From the NCBI RefSeq assembly GCF_018446385.1, contig NC_056001.1:8860672-8924671 (forward strand): a stretch of DNA of 64,000 nt, written 5' to 3'. The translations under genes and the position numbers were made by a program. The notes under the pieces were generated by a model, which had not been told where the DNA came from, searched no databases, and was given only the letters and a program-made list of their open reading frames with translations. Shown piece by piece: positions 19,398 through 31,300 of the stretch; within the stretch, counting starts at the first letter, position 1, and each line of letters starts with the position of its first letter. Source of the DNA: Zingiber officinale. Lineage: Eukaryota > Streptophyta > Magnoliopsida > Zingiberales > Zingiberaceae.

Positions 19398-20560
19398 GAT
19401 CGCGGTGTCGATCGAGTCGTCGTGGCCCTGACGAGTAGATGGGTGTGAGATAGCTGAGGAACCAGATCTGAGAGCGACGACATGGAATCCAGTACAGCAG
19501 GGATTCAAAAGGATGACACGTAGGCCGGATATGATAGCGGCTCGTAGGCCGACACATAGCACGTAGGCCGGATAATTCCAATAACTCACAATCATAATAA
19601 CAGTGCGAATAACGGAACACGACAGCCTGATGGTCGGAACTACATCGACTCGTCGGGCGAACACCATCTCAGCTCGAAGGCCGGCGTAAACAAATAGTAT
19701 GAGCGACGCCGGCTCGGGAGGCGGCGCCCGCTACTGTAGGTAGCGTCAGCGCCCGTTGGAGGGGGCATCGGCGCCCGCTGGGGGTGGCAGCGGCGATGGC
19801 CGTTGGAGGCTGCGAGGCAGTATCCGCCGGGTGCAGCTGTGATAGCCGCTAGAGGCGGCGGTGACGACAGTCACCGGAGGCGGCTGCGATGGTGGTCTCC
19901 GAAGGTAGTAGCGACAGCTGCTAGAGGCGACGACACGGTTCCTCGGCGACGTCAGCGCTGGAAGGAGGGGGAGGAGACGAGGCAGAGGAGAAGAGGAGGT
20001 GCGGCGACCGGCTTTCGTGAAGGCGGTGCTCCGTTCATAGCGTTGGAGATGGCGTCGATCTTCTGGCGTCGTGGCACTGATGGAGGGGGAAGGAACTCAA
20101 AGAGGTGGGAAAATCTTCCTCTAAGCGCCGGAGGGAGGGGACGGAGACGAGGAAGGGTATAAGAGAAGTAGCCGGCGACCGGTGTTGGCGAGGGGCATCC
20201 AGGGAGGAAGAAAGTCCTCTCGGCGGCGGCCAAAAGCACGCATCGTCCCTCTTTCTCCATGCACAGTGCTGCCTTTTAACACCAAATCCTACTCATGCCA
20301 AAAGATCAAAATGCCCCTCCTCCTTTTCTTAATTCCCATTGGACCATTCCTCATATATCCGCATCACTAATCAATTGCTCGGACGAAAAAAGTCATACTC
20401 AATTTAATAAAAAATATATTTTATTTTATTTTAAATTTACTGTATTTAGGAGGAACTCATTTTTTAATTTTTTTATTTAAACAATGAAGGTAATTAGGTA
20501 AATTAGTATGTATCATGGAGTTAGGAATATAATTAAAATAAAAAAAGTTTACATATAGGG
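19398..20560. other. GC-rich, probably repeat-derived region
   Basis: 19500-19580 has three copies of a cgtaggccggat word. 19680-20260 is GGC-rich and open on several frames, with no recognised domain. From 20280 it becomes AT-rich. It could be a decayed LTR or an untranslated leader. I cannot assign a gene. Confidence 0.35.
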
Positions 20561-21131
20561 TAATTTCTAACGTTATGGTAAAAGGTGAATACGTTCGCCT
20601 CCAGTGTCCCCGTCAATTCGTTTCAGGGCCAACACGGAGGAGGTAAATCACGGGCGACTACTAACTTTTGGAATAGTGATTAGCACATAAGGAAAGTATT
20701 TATTTTGACTTTATCAAAATTCAAATCTCAGACGTTATTATCACAATATCTCATGCAATATATTCATCCGACGTGACAAGGTAATTTCTAACGTGTAAAT
20801 TGAGGAGGTTAAGCTTGCTATTACGGATTTTAGAAAAAATTATTAAAAAAAATAAATATAAAAATAAAGATAAATAAATGGATATATAATTCAAGGATTA
20901 ATATTAAAATAAATATGGACGTGAGATGTTAATATCTTGCTTTTTTTAAAGACATAATACCTTAATCCGAAATCCAAAATTTACGCGGCATCCAATCAAA
21001 TCTGAACCGTCCAATGCTCTCATCTCATCTGACGGTCCATATTTATGAAATCCCGGGACGCTATCCACACTCCGTGCCCGTGAACCCAAAGTTCGGAAAG
21101 TCTCAGTCGGAAAGATCGATGGTGAACCAGT
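20561..21131. other. Spacer with a dispersed-repeat-like block
   Basis: 20590-20780 (tgtccccgtcaattcg...ggccaacacgg...aaatcacgggcgactac) reads like a dispersed plant repeat, but I cannot name the family. 20800-21000 is AT-rich and 21000-21131 is the 5' flank of the CHLP copy. Confidence 0.35.
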
Positions 21132-22661
21132 ATGGCCCTCTCTCTCCACTACGGTCCGCTCCGCCGCCGGCAACTCCCTCCACCCCTTCTCCCACTTGCG
21201 TGGCCACACCCACCCCCTCGGCGCCTCTAGTGCGGTTTCGATCAAGTATGCATTGCCTGCCCGCCGGCATCTACTCGCCGTAGCGCGAGCCGGACGAGTG
21301 CCCACCTCAACGGGCAAAAGCTGCGTGTGGCGGTGGTGGGGGGAGGCCCTGTGGGAGGCGAAACGGCGGAGACGCTGGCGAAGGGAGGCGTGGAGACGAT
21401 TCTGATCGAACGGAAACTGGACAACTGTAAACCCTGCGGCGGCGCGATCCCCCTTTGTATGGTGGAGGAGTTCGGCCTCCCCCTCGACCTTATCTACCGG
21501 CACGTTACCAAGATGAAGATGATCTCCCCCTCCAACGTCGCCCTCGGCCCGCACGTGTACATCGGGATGGTGCGCTGCGAGGTGCTGGACGCGTACCTCC
21601 GGGGGCGGGCGGCGGAGGCGGGGGCCTCGGTGATCAAAGGGCTGTTCCTGCGGCTGGATCTACCGAAGGTTCCCGGTGGCATCTATAGAATCACGTACAA
21701 CGAATACTCGGGCGGGGGCGCAGGGGAGCGGCGAATGGCGGAGGTGGACGCGGTTATCGGAGCGGACGGGGCGAACTCGCGGGTCGCGAAATCGATTGAA
21801 GCAGGGGAGTACAAGTACGCAATCGCGTTCCAGGAGCGGGTGAAAATACCGGAGGCGATGATGGAGTACTACAAGGAGCCGGCGGAGATGTACATCGGCG
21901 ACGACGTCTCGCCGAACTTCTACCGGTGGGTGTTCCCGAAGTGCGACCACGTGGCCGTCGGCACCGGAACCGTCACTCACAAGGCCAACATCAAGAAGTT
22001 CCAGGCGGCAAGGCGGCTGAGGGCGAAGGACAAGATCGAGGGCGGCACCATCATCCGCGTCGAGGCCCATCCCATTCCCGAGCACCCTCGTCCCCGACGC
22101 TACGTATGCTTCCTTTGGCCATCGATCGCTGACTTTGTTATCCTAACTCGATCTGAAGTGCCGACTCGTGAAACAGAGTACTCGGGAGAGTAGCGCTTGT
22201 CGGCGACGCGGCCGGCTACGTGACCAAGTGCTCGGGCATGGGGATCTACTTCGCGGCGAAGAGCGGGCGTACGTGCAGTGCGCGGAAGACATCGTGGAGG
22301 GGTTGGAGAACGGCAGCCGGATGATCGAGTAGAGCGACCTGAGGAAGTACCTGGCGAAGTTCGTTAAGATGTACTGGCCGACCTGCAAGGTGCTCGACGT
22401 ATTGCAGAAGGTGTTCTACCGGTCGAACGCGGCGCGGGAGGCGTTCGTGCAGACATGCAAAAGATGACCTTTGACAGCTACTTGTACAAAAGGGTGGTGC
22501 CGGGGAACCCCCTCGACGACTTCAAACTTGCGGCCAACACCATCGGCCGCCTTGTCAGAGCAAATGCCTTGAGGAGGGAGGTGGACAAGATCAAATGCCT
22601 TATGAAGCTCGACGAAGAGATTTCCATTGTAGTTGCGACGATAAATAATTACTGGAGATGA
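21132..22661 (+). pseudogene. CHLP: Disabled copy of geranylgeranyl diphosphate reductase
   Basis: The intact family enzyme reduces geranylgeranyl-PP (and geranylgeranyl-chlorophyll) to the phytyl form for chlorophyll, tocopherol and phylloquinone in plastids. The body is clear: a Rossmann FAD motif (VAVVGGGPVGGE, residues after 21324), ERKLDNCKPCGGAIP, VIGADGANSRVAK, VFPKCDHVAVGTGTVTHK, HPIPEHPRPRR, then VALVGDAAGYVTKCSG, and the C-terminal QKMTFDSYLYKRVVPGNPLDD. Lesions seen: a TAG in the transit-peptide frame (the ATG at 21132 is in frame but blocked at about 21231), a non-canonical junction after PRPRR (about 22105-22180), a frameshift at the SGR-T-C position (about 22268), an in-frame TAG (22330-22332) and a deletion with frameshift near 22450. 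Conserved residues are also changed. The body has no ATG before the FAD motif. I infer a recent pseudogene; sequencing error is the alternative. Confidence 0.8.
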
Positions 22662-22712
22662 GAAATTAAGCTCGTTACGTACCGAGTTCTTAAACTAATT
22701 ACGCAATCAATG

Positions 22713-23141
22713 CTACATTTTCACGGTGTGACTAATTGAGCACGCTACGTCAGGAGATGAAGCAGGTGCAACATCCATTTGCAGCGTCTTCTTGCAGTAC
22801 AAAATGGCTGCTTCCACCTTCTCATCGTGGTCCTGGCGCCCCATTTGGCCGTAGAACCACACACTTCTCCTCTGCGGCTGTTCCACGATTTTGCTCATGC
22901 TCTCCCTCACTCTGCACAACTTACATGCACTGATCCATGACCTGGTGGCCTCCCAAAACCTTGCCAACAGCGGCCTGGAGAAGCCCCAGGACGACGATGA
23001 CTTATCATGACCACGCCTCCCCCTGGCGGTGAATTGGGTTGGGGCACTGCGAGAGAAGCCGAGGGGGAGCGTGGTGGAGCGGAGATCTATGACCCATGCG
23101 TCGTAAGAGAGGTTGTAAGCCAGTGACAAGTCATCTTCCAT
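22713..23141 (-). CDS. Unrecognised 142-codon protein
   Basis: The ORF starts MEDDLSLAYNLSYDAW and ends CSISHTVKM. The longer ATG at 23252 adds 37 low-complexity His/Gln-rich residues, so I prefer the internal ATG at 23141. The body is basic in the middle, with clusters SSSSWGFSRP, RRSVWFYGQMGRQDHDEKVEAAILYCKKTLQ and a Ser-rich tail. It has no signal peptide, no transmembrane segment and no catalytic motif that I recognise. Codon use is GC-rich like a real monocot gene. It lies convergent to the CHLP copy, 50 bases apart. The alternative is a chance ORF; the complex, non-repetitive composition argues against it. Confidence 0.5.
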   Translation of the reverse strand: MEDDLSLAYNLSYDAWVIDLRSTTLPLGFSRSAPTQFTARGRRGHDKSSSSWGFSRPLLARFWEATRSWISACKLCRVRESMSKIVEQPQRRSVWFYGQMGRQDHDEKVEAAILYCKKTLQMDVAPASSPDVACSISHTVKM

Positions 23142-23259
23142 TGTGAAGGTTATCGAGGAATGCTGAGAAAAGTGCTGTTGGTGGTGACTTTTCTCGGGGG
23201 AATTTGAAGTTGAATGTTTCCGAAGGCACATACTTAATTTTGAAAGAAACAATTATTAT

Positions 23260-25210
23260 TGAGTTAATGAGGCAATTATGGAGGAGTGAGAGTAAAGTTT
23301 TGGTGCTAATATTAAGGGCCTTCACCTGTTTCAGGGCACTAATTTTGCCCTCAGCAGTGATGAGTGAGCAGTTCGTATTACGTGATTGAACTTGCGAGTT
23401 TGAAGGAAAATAAAATGCATTCTTTCATTGACACACTGCGAAAGCAAAGAGTTCAAAAAGACCGAGATTGACAGGACCAATATCATTTTATATTTAATAA
23501 TTTTCATTCATGAGGACAGTGTTTTTCAATCATTGCCACTACTGCACTACAAGTGTGAAGTGTGTGTTATACAATGATGCATTCCTCAACACTCGTTGAA
23601 TTCAATGATTAACAAATTTCCTAGTCCATTCCAAATCCAATCATAGTTTGAAAAATATATCAAGCTATGTTAATCAATTGTTTGCTGGTCAAAAGGCTAC
23701 CACATATCTATTTCGTGGGTCCCGTGTAAGTTGAAAGCAAGCATCGCCTTTAGATTTTAATTTCTCTGCAATTGAGTGTGCTTAAGAACATCTTTACAGA
23801 GCACAATTAATCAAAGAATTACTTAATTAATCTGATAAAAATAAATTTATCATAGGTGATTAAGTCCCTACCATGTGTAATGTGTGTATATCATCAGTTG
23901 ATTTTTTTTTTGGATTAGTCATACTCTTCCCTTTTTTTTTTATTTTTTTATTTTAAAAATGTGAGTGAATGGATAATATCGTTCGGGTTGTACCTTCCAA
24001 CTTAAACTTCAATTCAAATAAAAAAAATCATCCATTGTTTTTAATTTTTGGATGTTATGTTTGTTTACTTAGATATGAGTAAAGGCACTGTCATGATAAT
24101 CTCCAATAATGATTATGTACTGAAAATAATGTTTTTTAAGAACAAAATATTAATGAATATGAGTGGTTGAAATCAAAAAATAATAGCTTGGAAAGGGCAT
24201 TAAAAAGTCTCTAAAAATTAAAAAAGTTTGTGAACGAAGTGTCCTTTGGAGTTGGAAAGGATAGGATTATCATTGTGGAGAATAAAATTTTTTGATTACA
24301 TGATAATCCGTAGTTAATGATGAACGTAACCGACAAATTAAAAATCCGTAGCTAATGTCTCGCGGTTATTTGATTGAACATGTTAATAAAAACGGCAAAA
24401 AGAAAAAGAAAAAGGTAATGATATTTAATTTATGTTATTATCTAAAACTATTTAAAAACAATAGCTTCAAATCAAAAACAATTAGGAATTTGTTAGTAAC
24501 GTTATCACAATTAATCAAAATTCAAATATTGAAATATATTTTATTCCCAGTCCCACGTGATCTTTCCGGCGCTGATATTGACGTGGCTTCAATTCGCATG
24601 TCCACCCGTCCCTCGGCAAGTTTTCTACTACCTGCCCTGGGTCCCACGACTCCAGCTCATCTCTTCCGTCCGATGATATGATCCTTCGAGCATCAACGGA
24701 TGTGATGAGGTGCGGGAGATGCGTCTCGAATCAGACCTTCAGCCCACCGGATTTTTCAAACTAATATCGACCGATTAGATTCATGCCCCAATTTCAACCT
24801 GTGACTATCATAATGCGGGACCCACGGATGCGGACACCTGGCGAAGTAAAATTTTTTGCCAGATTTGGGGATAAAAATGTAATTTCGCGTGCCCAATGTT
24901 GTAAATTTAACTTCCAATCCTTCGCCTGCGAGATTCCTACCTCGAAAAGCATCCTTGTGCCATTGTTGTGCTCCTGTCCGTTTACTAGCAACTCCAAATG
25001 GATGAACGGTGAGAAAAACGTCAATCATGAACGTAAGCGGCCGTGATTTTGACTGGTAATTTGCGTCCCTGGAGGTGACACTTATTCAACACACTCTCGT
25101 GCTCACCGCAGGTGACGAGATCTGTTTATCCGCTCACTATGTTCCATTGTCACTGTGGTCCAAAGCAAAGCAGAACCTGCAGAAGCAAAGCACACACCTC
25201 TTTCAAGCTT
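23260..25210. other. AT-rich intergenic region and ABCB19 upstream region
   Basis: Mostly AT-rich with no supported ORF. From 24540 the sequence is more balanced. The ORFs at 24355-25263 on either strand have no domain. No convincing TATA box is seen within 250 bases of the ABCB19 start. Confidence 0.4.
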
Positions 25211-25212
25211 CA

Positions 25213-25263
25213 ATGGCGGATATCACGTGCTCTGCAGCGTTGATCCGAGTGCTCTCCTTGTAG
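25213..25263 (+). other. Upstream ORF in the probable ABCB19 leader
   Basis: Sixteen codons plus TAG (MADITCSAALIRVLSL), ending 52 bases before the ABCB19 ATG. It is out of frame with the main ORF and would only matter if transcription starts upstream of 25213. Confidence 0.4.
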
Positions 25264-25315
25264 AGCAAATCCGGACGCCGATCTGAAAGCGAAGCAGCAG
25301 AGTGCGGGCACTACG

Positions 25316-28300
25316 ATGGCGGACGCGACGGACGGGAAGGCGGCGGCGGCGGCGGAGGATGGGGGCGAGAAGAAGAGGCAGGAGCAGAGCGCAGCGTTCT
25401 ACGAACTATTCTCTTTTTCCGATCGTTGGGACTACCTTCTGATGGCGGCAGGGAGCGTGGGGGCGGTCGTTCATGGCTCCGCCATGCCCGTCTTCTTCCT
25501 CCTCTTCGGAGACCTCGTCAATGGTTTTGGAAAGAACCAACATCACCTCTCCGTTATGACCCATGAGGTTTCCAAGGTCAGTTCATACTTCATAGCCTCA
25601 TCTCCGTTCCCCATTTCAAAAGATCCACCTTCTTGTCTTCTGATCGTCTTCCCTTTCGTTCTGTCACACTCAGTTTGCCCTCTATTTCGTCTACCTTGGG
25701 CTGGTGGTTTGCTTGTCCTCTTATGCAGGTGAGTAGTTAAAAATGTTGTTTTCCTTCAACTGAGCATTTCCAGTGAGCTTACTCTCGTTTCGACGACCGT
25801 GCCGAGTTTGGGAGGAATGCCATCAACGGTGGTCTCCTTCATACCGGATCATGTTTGACTGTCTTACCTTCGATTATTTGCTCGCAGAAATTGCATGCTG
25901 GATGTACACTGGGGAGCGGCAGGCCAGCGCGCTCCGCCGTAAGTACCTGGAGGCGGTTCTCCGGCAGGACGTCGGATTCTTTGACACCGACGCGAGGACC
26001 GGTGACATAGTTTTTAGCGTCTCCACCGATACCCTTCTCGTCCAAGACGCCATCAGCGAGAAGGTAACCTTGTCGTAGCTCCTCCATCTCCTTCCTCCAT
26101 GGCTACCTCATCATTTCTCCTTCACTGTATGCAGGTTGGAAACTTTATCCACTATCTTTCCACCTTCTTGGCTGGACTGGTGGTAGGTTTCGTATCGGCT
26201 TGGAGATTAGCCCTCCTCAGTGTCGCCGTCATCCCCGGGATCGCCTTTGCAGGAGGACTATACGCCTACACTCTCACTGGACTTACATCAAAAAGCCGTG
26301 AGTCGTATTCCAACGCTGGTGTTGTCGCCGAACAGGTGAAATTTTTTGAACGCCACCATGACTTTGATCCTCCTTTAGGCGTCTGCATGCGGTAATGTGA
26401 GGGTCCGTCACTGTTTTGAGAGGAATGGTCGAAGCCTAAGGTGGGGGGCAAAAGGGGTGGTGTTTAATTTGTTGGTGGAGTAGGGGAAGTCACTGGCTTT
26501 TGTGGCCCCTCTCTCGGTACGGCACTTTCTTGATGGCGTGTGCGATCGATAGAGACTCTACAATTTGCTCGTTTTTTCTCCCTCTGTTTATCGATAAGGG
26601 AATAACTGGAAATTATGACGCAGCTGGCTTATGTCGAACAGGGCTAACTTTTTGTTAACATTCTAATTTGTGAGGTTGTATTAATGCACAAAGATTTACC
26701 TAGATGTGACCACCTTCTTCTTATTCTTATTCCATTTGGTCTAAGTTGGTCCCCTTGGATTCCTCTCGATGTCTAAAATCCATGTGCTATCTTTTCCTAA
26801 TTGAGCCTCCTTTGGATTTCACACAATTTTGGTGGGCCTTTCTTATGGGAGAAATGCTGTCTACGTCTTTCAAGTCTCAACTGAGTGGGTGCTGGCAGTT
26901 GTAAATGTTTGACTTTACAAGATTAATTACTCTGATTAGCTCTGTCTCAACATTAGTCATGTGTTCGTCGTAACTTCTTGTTCCAGTTCATGGGTTGGGA
27001 GTTTACTACGTCATATAAAAATCAAGAATGAAGCAGGAACGTAACGAGTGTGTTTTGGTTATGTGCAGTAATAACTATCTGTTCTAAAATGAAACTGTTT
27101 TACCTGGCTCTAAGTTTGTCACTAGGGTGCAAAAAGATCATCAATGGGAAACAAAACACTAATGTTCGTTAGAGGAGAGGGAAAATTATGGAAAAATCCC
27201 ATCCTTCTTTTTTGTTTCAATCTACACTTGTCTATTTCCTCTCCCATGTTCTCTTCCCTTGTGTCGTCTTTGTCCCCTCACAAGCTCTCTACTTTCGTGG
27301 AGTCGTCATTGTTCTAAGTTCCCGAGGCATCATTGACATCATCCCATAGTGCTTGCCCTCGTTGGTGGTCCTGGTCTTGTAGTTTGTCCTGTCCGAAGCT
27401 GAAACACTCATTCATCATCATTGTCCTAAGCTCTAGACTTTAGAGGTATCATCTTTGTTGTTCCGCAGTCCTCACTCTCAACTGCACTCTTGCCTTGGCA
27501 TTCATTAATTGATTGAGCCATCCTTGATGAACCCTAGACCTCCAATGCTTATGCTGTTTGATCTTCTTTGCTATCGCTCACCTTGTCTAATTTCTGCTTG
27601 CTTCTTGTGCCCCCTTATGTCTCCTCTGTTGCTTGCCGAAGCTTGTTCTCCAATCTCTTCTTTCACTCTCTCGAGCTTGGGTTCTACTAATCTTTTGTTG
27701 CTCATCCGATCTTGATGAAAGGGGAGCAATACATTTTCATCATGATCTGTGGAATTGGCTCATGTTCACCCAAAATTGGGTCTCTAAATCAATCCAGCTG
27801 GATCATAGATGGATACATTCCCTTTGAAATTTTGAGGAAGTAAATGAAGGATAGCACTTCGTAAACTTGTGCTTTCCTTTCTTCTCCCATCAAACCCTCA
27901 GTTACCCCTAGGGTAAATAGGGCCTAAGGATTTTTGGTTTTTCAAATTTATTGCTTTACTACCCACATGATTCTGTATGATGGATGTGACTAGTTACCAA
28001 AAGTAAATTGTATAAATCTGTATCAGAGTCCATGAAGTCCATTGATGTTTAAAATAGTAATATTAGTAAACCATGCATGTCTAAATCTAACATGCTTCAA
28101 GTTCTGTTGGATGAGCTTTGGTGTTTTGCTATATAATTAGGATGTTTGGTCTGCTCATTTTACAATAAAATATAGAACCATCTTCTCGACTCTCGTAAAG
28201 TCATGTTTATGAGCGCATGGGGTCTCGTCATTGCCTTATTTTTTGAGTTCAACGTTTTTCATGCAATAGCAATTCAAAATGTTATTGATTTGGTGCATAT

Positions 28301-31300
28301 TCAATTGATCATGTTATTGATTTCATAGGCAATTGCACAAGTTCGAACCGTATACTCCTTTGTTGGGGAAAGCAAAGCACTAAACTCCTATTCTGAAGCA
28401 ATTCAGAACACGTTGAAACTTGGGTACAAGGCAGGGATGGCAAAAGGTCTTGGCATTGGCTGCACATATGGAATTGCTTGCATGTCATGGGCTCTGGTAT
28501 TTTGGTATGCTGGTGTTTTTATTAGGAATGGACAAACTGATGGTGGGAAGGCTTTCACAGCAATATTTTCTGCTATTGTCGGCGGCATGTGAGTTCCTAG
28601 ATTATTCTTATTCTTACAATTTAAAATCTTGTGAACCATGGTATGGTTGGCACTAAAATAACACAACCATGGTATGGTTGGTACTAAAATAACACGCTCC
28701 AACAATGATGGAAATCTTTTAATCGTGTCTTGTGATAGATAGGCTGGCAGCAACTTTTGCAAGATTATTTAAATTTTTTTTTTATCTTAATGTACCAATT
28801 TAAAGTTGGTTTTTTTAATCTAATGTGCTATTTCATATATCTGTTGCTTGACACTGTACCACTAAAACTATACAATTGAACATCATGAGCTCTCTGTGTA
28901 TTTTTATGCTATCTTGGTACTGCTTGATCCTCTGATTAGTGGATTTTTATGTTTTCTGGATGCATTATGATTTTAATTTTTGTAGAATTCTTTCTCTACT
29001 TGGGAGAAAAACCATTGGTAAATAATTCTGGTTCTGGGATTGCAGGAGCCTAGGTCAATCATTCTCAAACCTTGGGGCCTTTAGCAAAGGAATGACTGCT
29101 GGATACAAGTTATTGGAGATTATCCGACAAAAACCCTCTATAGTTCAAGACCATTCTGATGGGAAGTGTTTGGAAGAGGTCCATGGAAATATAGAATTCA
29201 AAGATGTGACCTTTAGCTATCCATCAAGGCCAGATGTCATTATATTTCGAGATTTCTCTCTTTTCTTTCCAGCAGGGAAGACAGTTGCAGTTGTGGGAGG
29301 AAGTGGATCAGGAAAGAGCACTGTTGTGGCTCTAATAGAAAGATTTTATGATCCTAACGAAGGTATCCTGTGGGGAATTGTCTTGAATGAATGCAGTATA
29401 GTAGTCACTTTTAAACTTCTTTGGTTTCTATATACGTTTCTTGCTATTCTTTTGTAGGGCTGGTGCTGCTTGATAATGTGGATTTAAAGACACTGCAGCT
29501 AAAATGGCTGAGAGGACAAATTGGTTTGGTTAATCAAGAACCTGCACTTTTTGCTACTACAATACTTGAGAACATACTGTATGGAAAACCTGATGCAACA
29601 ATTGCTGAAGTAGAAGCTGCTGCCTCTGCGGCTAACGCTCATAGCTTCATATCTCAACTTCCAAATGCTTACAATACCCAGGTGAATTAAATTAGTCTAA
29701 TAGTTGAAATTGGAACTTATGCCTTAATTTTGGTACTTGTGCCATTTGCTTTTGTTCATACTATTCTCAATATTGTAGGGGAACTGTTAATTTTTATTTG
29801 TTTTGACACCTTTTTTCAAGAGAAAAACATCCATTCTTAAATAGCTTCGCAAATTTAATAAATAATCAATTGGACACTCTAGTTGTTTGTTTATGTGCAT
29901 GCATTTTTTCCTTCACTTAGGAATTATTCCAGTGTGTTGTGATAGAACTTTAACATTCTGAAAGTAATAGGTTAGTTCTTTTTCTTGTCATTTGGCTTAG
30001 AATGTAATTTTCTTTTGACATTGATCTTGCTCTTTAATTCTAAGTAACACGTCTTTGTAGCTATATTTTGTAGATTGGATAGGCTTCAGCCCAGCCAGTA
30101 TGGGATTCTTCACTGATGATTGGTCTGTGACTTACCCCTTTGGATGCTACATTAAGGACTCTAAATGAATAAGATGCTCGTGAACAGGCTTGGTGCTCCG
30201 AGTAGCTAAGAGCTCATATGTGGTGTATTTATAGTAAAAATATATTAAACAAATTTGAAAATTAGTAAACTTGTTAATGTTCATGAGTAGAGCTCACGAA
30301 CTGCATAACCATTTGGTGGTCGACTATAAGCTGACTTTGTGATTTATCTCCCTTCACATAACCTGGAGATGGGTTGTGAGGGGAGCCAAGGTAAGCGTAA
30401 TTACCTTTTGCTACAATGAGTAGGGCTCACGAATAATTTGTGAACACTTAATTATTAAGCTTTTAAATTTCAGTTATAATTTCATTGCTTTATTTTTTTA
30501 TTCTTAGACACAAAATATAGCAATCTATAATTTTTTTACAATTATAAATTGCCCATAAGATCTTAAAAATAAGAAAGTGTTGTAAATTTTATTTATTAGA
30601 TCAACATTTTGATTGAATTATAAGGACAACAATGTTGCTATTTGAGCTTCATTAGATTTTTAATAGACAAGCTTAGCAATATATAAACCTAGTTAGTCTC
30701 ATTGACTATCCTTGGGGTGACCGACCCGGTCCCATGGAATTTTTCCATCGGCCATCAGGGTCAATTGGTAAGCGCGCGCGGTGGGCAGTCCGAGAGCCTA
30801 GCATCCTTTGGTTGCGCGCCCCATTTGAAGGAAAAATTCTTGCAAATACGCCATAGCTGGGAATTGAACCACGGGTGCTTGGATGACAACCTCGATGTCC
30901 TTCCGCGGCACCATAGCCCCGGGGACAAGCTTAACAAGCTCGATAAGAAAATGAACAAATTTGAATACACATGCTTGGTTTAGATTGCCTTATTTACACT
31001 CTTGACTATAGTCCATGACGTCATAGTAACTGCATAGATAATTTGAAACTCATCTTTTATATATTGTTGGCTTGTTCCATCATTTACCAGCTAGTGTAAT
31101 TTAGATATAGCTACAGGATGTTTTATTGCTATGAATATAGATTATCTACTGATCTCTGGCACTTATTCAAGGTAGGAGAACGGGGAGTCCAGTTGTCAGG
31201 TGGACAAAAACAACGTATTGCCATCGCCCGAGCTATGCTAAAGAATCCCAAAATCCTTCTCCTTGATGAAGCTACCAGTGCTCTAGATGCTGGCTCTGAG

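Noticed and set aside
19123-19620. 165-codon minus-strand ORF
   Set aside because: It runs through a 265-bp tandem duplication, has no domain, and its C-terminal part is the same repeat unit that is also open in the first copy.
21327-22193. Functional 288-codon CHLP protein starting at GTG
   Set aside because: The enzyme normally has about 460 residues with a transit peptide; the ORF lacks an ATG before the FAD motif and the C-terminal third is broken by stops and frameshifts.
28403-28762. 119-codon minus-strand ORF in ABCB19
   Set aside because: Antisense shadow of exon 5 plus intron sequence.
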